The notes under the pieces were generated by a model. It was not told the DNA's origin. It did not search any database and saw nothing but the letters and a program-made list of their open reading frames with translations. From assembly GCA_964388575.1 (NCBI GenBank), contig CAYMAZ010000006.1, forward strand, positions 1 to 64,000: 64,000 bases of DNA, read 5' to 3'. The position numbers were made by a program, and so were the translations under genes. This DNA is from CAYMAZ01 sp964388575. Its GTDB lineage: Bacteria > Bacteroidota > Bacteroidia > Bacteroidales > DTU049. Positions 50,794 through 59,917 of this stretch are shown one piece after another; within the stretch, counting starts at the first letter, position 1, and the number at the start of each line of letters is the position of its first letter.

Positions 50794-52008
50794 TTATTTT
50801 TCAATTACAAGACGATGTGTGATTAACCCATTTTCTGTTTCGAAAATTAAAAAATACATTCCAGCTGCATAATTACTCAGATCTATTCTCTTATCAAAAG
50901 GTATTCCGGAAAGGAGAATTCCTGTCGAATTGTATATTTGAATGGAGGAACACTGAATTTCAGTTTGAATGTTCAGAAAATCACAAGCTGGATTTGGGTA
51001 GATATAAATCTCAGCAGGCACAGATTCCGGGTTACTAATATTTGCAAAAGTAAGATCGAATTTCAAAATCATTCCAAGGCTGACCTTCGTTATCTCTGCA
51101 AGATAATCAGCACTGATGTTATTAGTCATATCGTTTGCCGTGTGATAAAACGGATAATTGCCTCTTTCCATAAAATAGATACCTTTGTATCCGGCGTCAA
51201 GAAAGGGTTGGAGATCGGCTCCCACATTTGTTTGAGGTGGATAGGAGACATAATTGAGATCAGTAAAACTTTCCAGAATATCAGTTGCCATTGTTGTAAT
51301 ATCTGAAGAACTACTGTGATTGTAGATATTCACTGTCCAAGTGCCGTTGTCCCATCCAATCATATCATTGTTAATGACCATGACAATATTTCTGTTGTTC
51401 ATTGCTGCAATTGATGCATAATACTTTGATCCGGCATCTCCGAAATACATGAGCTCTTCTGCTGCAGTTGCAAGAAATATGATAGTTTGCTCAGGTTTAT
51501 AATTGATTTCCTTTAAAATTCTTGCACATTCAAGGAGTGCGACAGTTCCACTTCCGTTGTCATCAGCTCCAGGAGCTGTCAACATGGGATCTCCGTCAAG
51601 GATTACACTGTCGTAATGACCCATAACGATCACCTCCTGGTCGGGATATGTTGTGCCCGTGATTTTTGCCTCTACATTGTATTGCCAGGTGATGGTGTCA
51701 AACACAAGATTCTGATAGTTGATTGAGGTCTGGCACTGAAATGAATCAAGTTTGACCTCCGTCACACCCATGGATATAAATGTATTCATTAACCATGTTG
51801 CGATGTCTTTTCTGTTGGGCGCAATCATAAATCTTGTTCCGAAATCTTCAAGTTTCTGCAGATAACTCATTAAAGAATCTGAAGAAATCATAGCTGTGGC
51901 TTCATGTATGAGAGAATCGTTATTGCGGTCAGAAAATTTTTCAAATTGTGCATATGCACTAAAGAATGAAAAAAAAGCGACCAGACAGATCAGCAAATGT
52001 TTATTCAT
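50794..52008 (-). CDS. M28 family peptidase with T9SS sorting domain
   Basis: The 404-aa secreted aminopeptidase-like enzyme has a signal peptide (MNKHLLICLVAFFSFFSAYA), the zinc ligands of M28 peptidases (H in GHYDSV near 147-152, D in APGADDNGSG near 165, E in ATAAEELMYFG, D in VINNDMIGWD, H in FYHTANDM), and a T9SS type A sorting domain at the end (IYIYPNPACDFLNI, then AAGMYFLIFETEN). It would be exported by T9SS and digest peptides at the cell surface. It is the first of three T9SS cargo genes in a row. Confidence 0.93.
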   Translation of the reverse strand: MNKHLLICLVAFFSFFSAYAQFEKFSDRNNDSLIHEATAMISSDSLMSYLQKLEDFGTRFMIAPNRKDIATWLMNTFISMGVTEVKLDSFQCQTSINYQNLVFDTITWQYNVEAKITGTTYPDQEVIVMGHYDSVILDGDPMLTAPGADDNGSGTVALLECARILKEINYKPEQTIIFLATAAEELMYFGDAGSKYYASIAAMNNRNIVMVINNDMIGWDNGTWTVNIYNHSSSSDITTMATDILESFTDLNYVSYPPQTNVGADLQPFLDAGYKGIYFMERGNYPFYHTANDMTNNISADYLAEITKVSLGMILKFDLTFANISNPESVPAEIYIYPNPACDFLNIQTEIQCSSIQIYNSTGILLSGIPFDKRIDLSNYAAGMYFLIFETENGLITHRLVIEK

Positions 52009-52030
52009 AATCCTGAAATTTTCAATTAGA

Positions 52031-52038
52031 CAAAAGTA
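52031..52038 (-). promoter_or_regulatory. TAnnTTTG element (TACTTTTG) for the M28 peptidase
   Basis: It lies 22 bases before the start codon at 52008 on the minus strand. Confidence 0.6.
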
Positions 52039-52108
52039 TACTTTTTAAGTTTTGAGTTAGATGTAATCCAGTCAGAATAAGAAAAATTAATCAAGCTGAG
52101 AAATTTAA

Positions 52109-52747
52109 TTAGTTAAATATCAGGGTTTTATTTTCAAGAACTTGCTGATTACGGAGTATCCTTAAATAATATTGTCCTTTTGGGATCTCTGAAATGTCAA
52201 TTAGAATAAAATCTTCCGGGATATTTTCAGAACGGAAAACTTCTAAACCAATGCTGTTGAAAATCAGCAAACTGATGTTATCATTCTCAGAAGAGGCCGG
52301 AGTTTTAATCTGTAGGTGATCATACGAAGGATTGGGAAATACTTGAAAAGAATGATCAGAAGTCGTTTGTTCAGTGAAATTTACTGGTCCGGTTACATTG
52401 AAAGACATTGACTGTGAGGTATTACTGCCGGGAATGAAAAGATTCAGAGTAAGTGTATAATTTCCTTCGGGAAGCAATCCGATTGGTATAGTTTGAACAG
52501 ATGTACAAATAACAGTAAGAATTCCAAGTTCATGAGTTGCATTGATTGTGATTGTGTGTTCAGAAATATTCACCAGATATCCAAGAATATCACATCCAGA
52601 CGCTGGGAAATCAGCACTGTAGATCAAACTGATACTATCGGCAGTGGTTGGCATGGGAGGATTTATCTGAATTGAATTAATCCATTGTGCATTCATTGGT
52701 TGTGCTGCAATCAGCAAAATGTAAAAGATGTATAAGTGCTTTTTCAT
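52109..52747 (-). CDS. Small T9SS-sorted secreted protein
   Basis: The 212-aa product has a signal peptide (MKKHLYIFYILLIAAQPMNA), an Ig-like middle (SGCDILGYLVNISEHTITIN, then LLPEGNYTLTLNLFIPG) and a T9SS type A sorting domain (FQVFPNPSYDHLQI, then IPKGQYYLRILRNQ). I cannot name a function. Its -7 element is at 52764-52771. Confidence 0.8.
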   Translation of the reverse strand: MKKHLYIFYILLIAAQPMNAQWINSIQINPPMPTTADSISLIYSADFPASGCDILGYLVNISEHTITINATHELGILTVICTSVQTIPIGLLPEGNYTLTLNLFIPGSNTSQSMSFNVTGPVNFTEQTTSDHSFQVFPNPSYDHLQIKTPASSENDNISLLIFNSIGLEVFRSENIPEDFILIDISEIPKGQYYLRILRNQQVLENKTLIFN

Positions 52748-52763
52748 GGGGATGGTTTTTATA

Positions 52764-52771
52764 CAAAATTA
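52764..52771 (-). promoter_or_regulatory. TAnnTTTG element (TAATTTTG) for the small T9SS cargo gene
   Basis: It lies 16 bases before the start codon at 52747 on the minus strand. Confidence 0.6.
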
Positions 52772-52900
52772 ATAAAAATGAATGTCAAATTCAAATATGA
52801 ATTTTGTTAAAGACCTTTCATAAAAAACCAGTACAGATTAAAAAAAATGCTATACTGAAGTGAATAAATTGAAGCAATGGTTCGTAAGTTTCGAATTCAG

Positions 52901-53977
52901 TTATCGGATTATTTTAGAAACTTGTTCTGCACTGTCGGTTTTGAGCCTGATGAAAAAGACACCATTACTCAAGCTTTCGATTTTTGGATGGATTTGATGC
53001 GAACCCTGTTCAAAAAGACCCAGTTCTTCAGAAATAACAATCTGTCCAAGTGAATTGTAAATTTCATAAAATACATTTGTAGATGAATGTAATGTAAAAC
53101 TCATAACAGATGTTTCATCAACCGGATTGGGAAAAACTGAAAACAATTGATTTTGAAGGAAACTTTCAGGGATGTCGGCTGTTGAGCTCCCAACCAAAGC
53201 TCCGTTTCCTGATATTATTTCGCCGTTTCCTGCATCTCTGACAAAGACGACAATCTCGCAGTTATTCATATCATAATTTGTACTTGTGTTGTCAAAAGTA
53301 TATGTTAATGATATGAGTGATCCCTGTGTGGTTGGATTCGTTATTGGTTCGCCCCATTGTTCCGGATTCGGTGATGGCAGGGCTTCTCTGAATGCGTGTT
53401 TATGAACATAGTTGGCAGTGCCCCCGGACTGAGATGCAATTATGTTACTTTCTAGAAGGACAGTATACAAAGTGAGATTACTTGTGACGTTTTCTGTGAA
53501 GTAAACTTCAATATCTACAGTAAGCACATTATCTGCAGTATTGTATACAGATGCAACTCCAACATTCAGCGGGGAGCTTTCAGCTTTTAGAATGTTGACC
53601 TTTTCTACCCACTGAGTTCTGGGTAAAATTCTTTCTGTTCCGAAAATTCGTCTGTTTACAATGGCACTTGGCATAAACCTGTTTGATGGAGAAATAAACG
53701 GATTTGAGTAAAATGCAGCGGGGAAAGACCTTCTCATTGGATCACTACTTGTGTAGTTGGAGTTGTCAGGATGATAGGCAACGACAAACACAATCCCGGG
53801 ATTTGCATCGAGAATATTTGCAGCAATGACATGCCCGTCCGGACAATTTGGGCATCCTGTTCCGGTAAACTCTTCAAGAATGACTTTTTTGTTTTGGGGA
53901 ATTGTTGTGACAAGTGTTTGAGCCTGGGTGAAACATGTCAGGAAAATGAAACTGAATAATGGGAAAATTGTTTTCAT
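52901..53977 (-). CDS. Omp28-like thioredoxin-fold protein with T9SS sorting domain
   Basis: The 358-aa product has a signal peptide, a thioredoxin-like start with the redox motif in EEFTGTGCPNCPDGH near 36-50 (C-x-x-C), and AYHPDNSNY, as in Omp28-related outer-membrane proteins of Bacteroidota. It ends with a T9SS type A sorting domain (LFSVFPNPVDETSVMSF, then LSNGVFFIRLKTDSA). The role of Omp28 proteins is unclear; a redox or adhesion function has been proposed for relatives. Confidence 0.88.
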   Translation of the reverse strand: MKTIFPLFSFIFLTCFTQAQTLVTTIPQNKKVILEEFTGTGCPNCPDGHVIAANILDANPGIVFVVAYHPDNSNYTSSDPMRRSFPAAFYSNPFISPSNRFMPSAIVNRRIFGTERILPRTQWVEKVNILKAESSPLNVGVASVYNTADNVLTVDIEVYFTENVTSNLTLYTVLLESNIIASQSGGTANYVHKHAFREALPSPNPEQWGEPITNPTTQGSLISLTYTFDNTSTNYDMNNCEIVVFVRDAGNGEIISGNGALVGSSTADIPESFLQNQLFSVFPNPVDETSVMSFTLHSSTNVFYEIYNSLGQIVISEELGLFEQGSHQIHPKIESLSNGVFFIRLKTDSAEQVSKIIR

Positions 53978-53993
53978 GTGATTTGTTTTTTTT

Positions 53994-54001
53994 CAAAATT
54001 A
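53994..54001 (-). promoter_or_regulatory. TAnnTTTG element (TAATTTTG) for the Omp28-like gene
   Basis: It lies 16 bases before the start codon at 53977, the same spacing as for the 212-aa cargo gene. Confidence 0.6.
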
Positions 54002-54065
54002 ATGTAATTATTGAATACAATTCATTTTGAATTGAATAGATTAAAATTTTTAATTTAAAATCAGA

Positions 54066-56177
54066 TCATGGATCCTCTTTTTTGATGATCAGCGCTCCGG
54101 TTTGATACATATTGATATATTCAAGTTCGTAATTTTTGATCATTCGTTCCCAGATGCTGACAATATTTTTTTTATTTGCCGGAGTAAAAACAAACACACT
54201 TTCATCAAACAATTCTTTCATTTCATCAAATTTGATAAATGGGTTGTTTTCAAGCAGAACATAGTCAGTTTTGATATTTTTTTCAGTTCGAATCGGAGCC
54301 CAGCTGCCATCCCACAAAATAAGACGTTTATTATGGAAACAGATGACAGGATATTGATATATGAAGGTGCTGGCATTGATTGATGAATCTCTCGGAATAA
54401 ATGTGGTTTTTCTGATATGATGTGTTGTTAAATATTTTCCCATTGACCATAAAAATTGCTTTTTAAATGTTTGTGATGTGTCGCTAGTGAAAACATCACA
54501 TTTACTGCTTTCTGCAAAAACAATCGCATTGCCTGTGCCATACGGATAAACAATTTCATTGTGATGCAACTGCCTGATTGTGTGGGTTGATGAAATTGCA
54601 GCAAACAAAAGCAGAGTTACGGCTGAAAGTGTAATAAGCAATTTTTTCCTGTTCATATACCCGTGAAAAGCCAAAAGTATGAATGCGTATAGCAGTACCA
54701 TTTGAATGAAGGAAATAAAAACATGATGGGATACAGAACCCGGAAGACCTTCAATGAATCTGACAGAAGAGTTCATTATTTTCATCAGAAAGCCGAGAAC
54801 TATTGAGAAAATATCACCCACCAAGTGGATTTGATTCAGGAGAAGTGCAGGAATGGCTGTATAGATTATGAATCCTGCCAGAGGCACAACAATAATATTG
54901 GTGAGTATGAAATAATTTGGAAACTGATTAAAATAGTAAAGTGAAATTGGTGTTGTAGCAATTTGTGCAGCAACAGATACTGCAATCAGATCACGAAGTT
55001 TTATAAAAATTTTCCCTTTTGCAGGTATTAGTTTTTGTATATGCGGAAATAATGCAACGATACCAATTACAGCAAAGTATGAGAGCTGAAATCCAACCTG
55101 AAAGATATATGCTGGATTTATAAGTAGGAGTAACATTGCAGATGCTGCAAGTGAATTGTATATTGGGACTTTTCTCTGTACCAACATCCCTGCTGCCACA
55201 AATGAAAACATTGTTGATGCTCTGAGAACAGATGCAGATAATCCGGTGAGCAGGGCATAAAACCAGATGACCACCAAAATGAACAGTACCTTAAGAATGC
55301 GTTGAAGGAGCTTTTTATCAGACAGGAATTTTAAAATTGAACTTAATATGATAAAAATGATACCAACATGAAGTCCTGAGACGCACATTACGTGCATTGC
55401 TCCTGCATTCGCAAAAGTTTGCCTCAGGTCAGCATCAAGGGCTGTTCTGTATCCGGCAACAATTGCCGCAGCCACTTTATATTCATCATTATCACCCAAT
55501 TGAGTTCTCAGGATGTCGAGTATATCTGATCTCAGACGTAAGGCAAATGCTTTAAATCTGCTTCCTTTATTTCTTTCAAGAATTTTCCAGTTGCCCTGAC
55601 CAACCCATGATGTGTATGTAACTCCCTGTTGCAATAAATATTTTCGATAGTTAAACGCATAGGGATTCATTGCTTTGTCGGGAAGCTGCAGGTAACTGTT
55701 TATAATCAGCCTGTCACCATATTGCAACTGTTCTGAAACTGAATCACGGTAGAAATAGACAAGAATCTTACCTGAAAAGGCCGATATTGTAGAGTCACCA
55801 ACAAGATTCTCTCCTTGTACAATGGATTTGACTGAATTTGTTTTGATTTCAACGTCATCTACAATTCTGACTATGTGAGTCATGGGTTTGTCATCAATGT
55901 ATATCTGAATTTTTTCTTCATCAGGAGGCCCTTGTATTTCTGCATAAAAAATCCCGAATGATAAAAAAAATATTCCCAGCATCACACCATGAATCCATCT
56001 GAAATTGAAAGACTCAGTCAATGAAGATGTAAAAATCAAGAAGCCGGTAACCGTAATAAGGACCATGCAAAGAAATGCAAAAGCAGTATGGTTATAAACG
56101 AATGGAGAAATGAAAACACCTGCAATAAAGGGAAAAAGTATTCTTACAAAAGGATTTTGATTCAGAAAATACATCAT
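54066..56177 (-). CDS. comEC: ComEC/Rec2-family competence protein
   Basis: The 703-aa polytopic protein resembles the channel for DNA uptake. The N-terminal part has two or three helices and a DUF4131-like soluble region (LQYGDRLIINSYLQLPDKAM, then NPYAFNYRKYLLQQGV). The Competence domain starts near MHVMCVSGLHVGIIFIILSS, followed by LTGLSASVLRASTMFSFVA and QIATTPISLYYFNQFP. After the last helix the ~180-residue tail is soluble but lacks a clear metallo-beta-lactamase HxHxDH motif, as in shorter Bacteroidota ComEC. No other competence gene is nearby. Confidence 0.88.
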   Translation of the reverse strand: MMYFLNQNPFVRILFPFIAGVFISPFVYNHTAFAFLCMVLITVTGFLIFTSSLTESFNFRWIHGVMLGIFFLSFGIFYAEIQGPPDEEKIQIYIDDKPMTHIVRIVDDVEIKTNSVKSIVQGENLVGDSTISAFSGKILVYFYRDSVSEQLQYGDRLIINSYLQLPDKAMNPYAFNYRKYLLQQGVTYTSWVGQGNWKILERNKGSRFKAFALRLRSDILDILRTQLGDNDEYKVAAAIVAGYRTALDADLRQTFANAGAMHVMCVSGLHVGIIFIILSSILKFLSDKKLLQRILKVLFILVVIWFYALLTGLSASVLRASTMFSFVAAGMLVQRKVPIYNSLAASAMLLLLINPAYIFQVGFQLSYFAVIGIVALFPHIQKLIPAKGKIFIKLRDLIAVSVAAQIATTPISLYYFNQFPNYFILTNIIVVPLAGFIIYTAIPALLLNQIHLVGDIFSIVLGFLMKIMNSSVRFIEGLPGSVSHHVFISFIQMVLLYAFILLAFHGYMNRKKLLITLSAVTLLLFAAISSTHTIRQLHHNEIVYPYGTGNAIVFAESSKCDVFTSDTSQTFKKQFLWSMGKYLTTHHIRKTTFIPRDSSINASTFIYQYPVICFHNKRLILWDGSWAPIRTEKNIKTDYVLLENNPFIKFDEMKELFDESVFVFTPANKKNIVSIWERMIKNYELEYINMYQTGALIIKKEDP

Positions 56178-56205
56178 TTTTCAGTTTTTCTGAATAATAC
56201 TGTTG

Positions 56206-56841
56206 TCAGAAGCATGAAGTTGTAAGCTGTATTTTTGCCTGTCCGTTTGTAAGGGCAGCCATTGCTTTGGCTCGCTCAGAATAGAGATAACATGAAAACG
56301 TTCCACTTATTGTGATCACTCTTCCGGAGTTTCCAAATTCCATTGAAAAGGAATCAAAAATAAAATATCCAGTCTGTGCAGTGTTTAATGATGTATATAC
56401 ATTTCCCTCTCCGTCTGTCCAGATGATCTCAACACCATAATCAGAATCACTGAAGATCCCCGAAGTGGTGTCAATGAATGCAAAAGGCATCGGATTGGTG
56501 AAATAAGAGGTAATTACCTCATCCCGGCTATCTGCTGTGAGATCAAACAGGTTGTGAAAATTACATCCGAAAGCCTCACGGTTGCTCATGTAATAATTTG
56601 AATTACCCTGAAAAATTGAAGATGCTGTATACAGGGTTTCTCCGTTTAAAATTGTGGCGCAACTGTCATATGAGCTGTAACGGTAGCCATTTTGCTCTTC
56701 GATAAGTGTTTTTTCACGGTTGTTGATAAATCCATGAAAATACATTTCTTTTTCTGGTGCTTGGAATGTTTCTGTTTCTTCCTGACAGGAAGCAAAAATG
56801 AATATTGTCAGAATGAACATTACTGTTGTTTTGATTTTCAT
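56206..56841 (-). CDS. Lipoprotein of unknown function
   Basis: The 211-aa product has a lipoprotein signal (TVMFILTIFIFASC, Cys near 19). The mature part includes NREAFGCNFHNLFDLTADSR and ends in a strand pair (RVITISGTFSCYLYSERAKA). I recognise no family. It is transcribed from a TACTTTTG promoter and diverges from apbE. Confidence 0.65.
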   Translation of the reverse strand: MKIKTTVMFILTIFIFASCQEETETFQAPEKEMYFHGFINNREKTLIEEQNGYRYSSYDSCATILNGETLYTASSIFQGNSNYYMSNREAFGCNFHNLFDLTADSRDEVITSYFTNPMPFAFIDTTSGIFSDSDYGVEIIWTDGEGNVYTSLNTAQTGYFIFDSFSMEFGNSGRVITISGTFSCYLYSERAKAMAALTNGQAKIQLTTSCF

Positions 56842-56852
56842 GTTTTTTTTTT

Positions 56853-56860
56853 CAAAAGTA
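56853..56860 (-). promoter_or_regulatory. TAnnTTTG element (TACTTTTG) for the lipoprotein
   Basis: It lies 11 bases before the start codon at 56841 on the minus strand. Confidence 0.6.
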
Positions 56861-56909
56861 GTAAAAATAATTATTTTTCAATTTATTTGGTTCACATTTT
56901 CAGCTTTTT

Positions 56910-56917
56910 TACTTTTG
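56910..56917 (+). promoter_or_regulatory. TAnnTTTG element (TACTTTTG) for apbE
   Basis: It lies 12 bases before the ATG at 56930. Confidence 0.6.
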
Positions 56918-56929
56918 TAGAAAAATCTT

Positions 56930-57961
56930 ATGAGACAGAAATTTGGAATTGTTGGTTTTGCTTTTGTAATTTCAGTGTTTTTGTTATTCCTGTCCTGTCA
57001 GACAGATCATCTTCACAAGATAACTCTGAAAGGCGATGCACTGGGAACTTATTACACTGTACATTTATATCATTCAGATAGTGGGTATGTTTTTCGTGAT
57101 CATCTGCAGCATCAGATTGACTCTGTTCTTGATTATTTCAATGCCGTTGCATCGATCTACGATCCTTCATCATTGATCTCAAGGATTAACAGAAATGAAC
57201 ATTATGAAATGGATGCACTTTTTTCAGATATGTTTATAAAATCATCTGAAATTTCGGAATTATCAGGAGGTGCTTTTGACATTACTGTAGGACCGCTTGT
57301 CAATGCGTGGGGTTTTGGTTTTACAGACAGTTTGCATATAACAAAGGAATTGATCGACAGTATTCTGGAGTTTACGGGATATCAAAATGTAAGGCTTGAA
57401 AATAAAAGAATAGTTAAGGATGATCCGCGGATCATGCTTGATATGAACGGAATTGCAAAAGGGTATGCTGTAGACATGGTGGCAGAATTTCTTGAGACAC
57501 TAGATATCAAAAGTTATATTGTAGAAATCGGAGGAGAAGTGAGAGCAGGGGATTTAAAACCAGATGATAGTTATTGGGTGATTGCAATTGAAAAGCCTGC
57601 TGAACATTTTTCTTCACCTCAGCAGGAGGAAAAACGTATTTTTTTGCATAATATTTCAGTGGCAACTTCGGGTTCCTACAGAAGATATTATGAAAGAGAA
57701 GGGGAGAGATATTCACACACCATTGACCCTGAAACAGGAAGACCTGTATCTCATTCCATGCTCAGTGCAACTATAATTGCATCTGATTGTATGACTGCAG
57801 ATGGGATTGCCACAGCATGTATGGTATTAGGATTGGACGAAGCTGTCAGATTTTGTGAGGATCAGGAAAAAGTAGAAGGGTTCTTTATTGTTGCCGGGAA
57901 CAATAACGAATATTCATTTCACTATACATCAGGCTTTGAAAAATACATGAAAGCAGATTAA
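56930..57961 (+). CDS. apbE: FAD:protein FMN transferase (ApbE), lipoprotein
   Basis: The 343-aa protein attaches FMN to Thr or Ser of target proteins such as the Na+-translocating NADH dehydrogenase subunits, outside the cytoplasm. It has a lipoprotein signal (FLLFLSCQ) and the ApbE hallmarks LKGDALGTYYTVHLY near 32-46, SELSGGAFDITVGPLVNAWG near 102-121, LDMNGIAKGYAVDMVAEFL and GGEVRAGDLKPDDSYWVIAI. The last block includes HTIDPETGRPVSH, binding metal and FAD. A terminator at 58009-58041 ends this unit. Target proteins are not encoded here. Confidence 0.94.
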   Translation: MRQKFGIVGFAFVISVFLLFLSCQTDHLHKITLKGDALGTYYTVHLYHSDSGYVFRDHLQHQIDSVLDYFNAVASIYDPSSLISRINRNEHYEMDALFSDMFIKSSEISELSGGAFDITVGPLVNAWGFGFTDSLHITKELIDSILEFTGYQNVRLENKRIVKDDPRIMLDMNGIAKGYAVDMVAEFLETLDIKSYIVEIGGEVRAGDLKPDDSYWVIAIEKPAEHFSSPQQEEKRIFLHNISVATSGSYRRYYEREGERYSHTIDPETGRPVSHSMLSATIIASDCMTADGIATACMVLGLDEAVRFCEDQEKVEGFFIVAGNNNEYSFHYTSGFEKYMKAD

Positions 57962-58008
57962 ATAAAAGAAGAATATTACTCAAAAATTATGGAACATGAG
58001 TTCACAAA

Positions 58009-58041
58009 AAAAGGTTGTCAAAGCTGACAACCTTTTTTTTT
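58009..58041 (+). terminator. Rho-independent terminator after apbE (also faces rpsT)
   Basis: It has a 12-bp stem AAAAGGTTGTCA / TGACAACCTTTT with a 4-base loop, then a run of T. The A-run on the left side lets it serve the convergent rpsT unit too. Confidence 0.85.
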
Positions 58042-58056
58042 CTATATTATGAAAAC

Positions 58057-58308
58057 TTAGATTTGGTTCACTTTTTTGGTGAGTTTTGACTTTAGATTGG
58101 CAGCTTTGTTTTTATGTATAATTCCCCTTTTTACGAGTTTATCAATTGAGGAAATCAATGAAGGAAGTGTTTGCTGCGCTTCTGATTTGTCGGAAAGAGA
58201 TCTGAATTTACGAACGGCATTTCTTGCAGTTTTCGAATAATAACGGTTATAAACCTTGCGTGCTTCTGTTTGTCTGATACGCTTTTTAGCTGAAAGATGA
58301 TGTGCCAT
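58057..58308 (-). CDS. rpsT: 30S ribosomal protein S20
   Basis: The 83-aa basic protein binds 16S rRNA. The start MAHHLSAKKRIRQTEARKVY, the SKTARNAVRKF region and the C-terminal KRGIIHKNKAANLKSKLT are family hallmarks. It lies 21 bases after the tRNA-Glu gene on the same strand, so both share a promoter at 58419-58426. The terminator at 58009-58041 follows. Confidence 0.96.
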   Translation of the reverse strand: MAHHLSAKKRIRQTEARKVYNRYYSKTARNAVRKFRSLSDKSEAQQTLPSLISSIDKLVKRGIIHKNKAANLKSKLTKKVNQI

Positions 58309-58329
58309 TGTATGTTGATATTTAAGTTG

Positions 58330-58404
58330 TAGTCCGTAGGGGATTCGAACCCCTGTTACCAGGATGAAAACCTGGCGTCCTAGGCCGGGCTAGACGAACG
58401 GACC
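58330..58404 (-). tRNA. tRNA-Glu (anticodon TTC)
   Basis: On the minus strand the 75-base cloverleaf starts GGTCCGTTCGTCTAG, has the anticodon stem-loop CCAGG-TTTTCAT-CCTGG (anticodon TTC) and the T arm AGGGG-TTCGAAT-CCCCT. The acceptor stem GGTCCGT/ACGGACT closes with a G-T pair. No CCA is encoded. It lies upstream of rpsT. Confidence 0.95.
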
Positions 58405-58418
58405 GGGTTTTGAGGTTG

Positions 58419-58426
58419 CAAAGGTA
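58419..58426 (-). promoter_or_regulatory. TAnnTTTG element (TACCTTTG) for tRNA-Glu/rpsT
   Basis: It lies 14 bases before the mature 5' end of the tRNA. A TTTG at about 18-base spacing upstream is a possible -33 element. Confidence 0.65.
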
Positions 58427-58496
58427 ATACTTTTTTTCAAATTGCAAAATATTTTTTTAATTTTTTCTTTTACAAATGAAAAATTCTGAAATGATT

Positions 58497-59180
58497 TTAG
58501 CTCTGATCAGCCTGAAATTTGAAGCCCAGTCGTTTTCCGGTTTTTATTCTCATGTTTTCTATGGTCTCCTGCATTTCGTATACACTCACAATTTTTACAT
58601 CATCATAGGGTGGAGTGAGCAGGTCAAAGTTGATCGTGTAAAGTATTGATGAAAGTAAAATTTTCCGGATGACAGCAGGTGTAATTTCTGATTTTGAGAA
58701 ATCATTATAAATCATTGCAATTTCTCTTTTTCCCTCAATATAACAGTGCTTTTCCTTGTTTACAAACAATCGTCCGATCATATAGCCGGAATCGTTGATC
58801 CTGTTAAATTTAAATGAATCAGCAAGAAAATTGTATATGTTGATAATGCCGCAATAAGAGCGTTCAGAATCCTTTTTTATGTATGGGATTTTCATAATAT
58901 CATGATATCTGCTGAACTCAAAAATGTTTGTATGCATCATAAAAATCAGAACATCTCCTGCAAATTTGATCTCAAATTCGAAATCACTTTTATCAATAAA
59001 CTCCAATGGAATATCATGTTTTGAACGAACGGTAATTCTTAATAATTCTTCAATAATTTTTCTTGCTTCTGTTTTGAGAAGGAACATTGTTTCTTTCGTA
59101 TTCTCATAAACATCAAGTTTAAGATTGCCTTTGCGATTTATAATTTTCGCAATATCTTCAATGTTGCACTCTTCTTGCAT
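58497..59180 (-). CDS. Conserved protein of unknown function
   Basis: The 227-aa product is soluble, without signal or membrane segment. Notable parts are EARKIIEELLRITVRSKHDI, FEFEIKFAGDVLIFMMHTNI, the aromatic block IINIYNFLADSFKFNRINDS, and YMIGRLFVNKEKHCYIEGKR. I have a sense that it is a family seen only in Bacteroidota but cannot name it. Its promoter element is at 59200-59207. The neighbour on the other strand is a YjbR-like gene. Confidence 0.6.
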   Translation of the reverse strand: MQEECNIEDIAKIINRKGNLKLDVYENTKETMFLLKTEARKIIEELLRITVRSKHDIPLEFIDKSDFEFEIKFAGDVLIFMMHTNIFEFSRYHDIMKIPYIKKDSERSYCGIINIYNFLADSFKFNRINDSGYMIGRLFVNKEKHCYIEGKREIAMIYNDFSKSEITPAVIRKILLSSILYTINFDLLTPPYDDVKIVSVYEMQETIENMRIKTGKRLGFKFQADQS

Positions 59181-59199
59181 CGTTGGGTTAATTTTTCAG

Positions 59200-59207
59200 C
59201 AAACCTA
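59200..59207 (-). promoter_or_regulatory. TAnnTTTG element (TAGGTTTG) for the 227-aa protein gene
   Basis: It lies 19 bases before the start codon at 59180 on the minus strand. Confidence 0.55.
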
Positions 59208-59276
59208 ATCAAATTATTTCTACCAGCAAAATTTTTATTAAATGCTGTGATATAATAAAATATTTCAGTTTTTGAT

Positions 59277-59284
59277 TAATTTTG
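59277..59284 (+). promoter_or_regulatory. TAnnTTTG element (TAATTTTG) for the YjbR-like gene
   Basis: It ends eight bases before ATG 59293, so the transcript would start at or just before the start codon. It excludes the earlier start at 59272. Confidence 0.6.
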
Positions 59285-59292
59285 TCCACCGT

Positions 59293-59685
59293 ATGCACAT
59301 TGATCAGTTCAGAGAGTTTTGTATTTCAATGCCTGGTGTGAGCGAAGAGTTTCCCTTTGATCAGACTACACTCGTTTTTAAGGTGGGCGGTAAAATGTTT
59401 GCCCTGACTGATCTGGAAGATGAATTCTCAGTGTCACTGAAATGTGATCCTGATTATGCCCTTGAGTTAAGAGAAAATTACCCGAACATCCGAGGGGCTT
59501 TTCATATGAACAAAACTCACTGGAACACAGTGTATCAAGCAGCATTTGTCGAAGAAAAGCTTTTGTCAAAGCTGATAGTACATTCTTATATGCTTGTTTT
59601 TCAAAAACTTCCAGTGAAAATAAAGGATAACATTAAAGCCGAATATTCGGATCGGAACATTGCTTTTTTAAGCTTTGACAAGTGA
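59293..59685 (+). CDS. MmcQ/YjbR family protein
   Basis: From ATG 59293 the 130-aa product is a YjbR-like protein: MHIDQFREFCISMPGVSEEF, KVGGKMFALTDLE, then NYPNIRGAFHMNKTHWNTV. The fold resembles a double-wing DNA-binding domain, and the family's role is unproven. The TAATTTTG box so close upstream points to a nearly leaderless transcript. It stands alone. The following gap to 59917 shows nothing else. Confidence 0.88.
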   Translation: MHIDQFREFCISMPGVSEEFPFDQTTLVFKVGGKMFALTDLEDEFSVSLKCDPDYALELRENYPNIRGAFHMNKTHWNTVYQAAFVEEKLLSKLIVHSYMLVFQKLPVKIKDNIKAEYSDRNIAFLSFDK

Positions 59686-59917
59686 TTTTTCAATGACATT
59701 GTATGCCACAATCTCATTGAAATGAATTTGAAACAGGCATTTGTTTAGAATAGCATGAGATACGTATGTAGATGTGTAAAAAAAAGTTTATATCAATTCA
59801 AGTTTCTGTTGTTGAATTATTTGATAGAAAAAGCCCCCGGAAACCTTGGGTTTAACTTAGATTTCAAAACATTCAAAAATCAGTTCACAAGTTTGAGATT
59901 AGTTTCATTGGTTTGAA

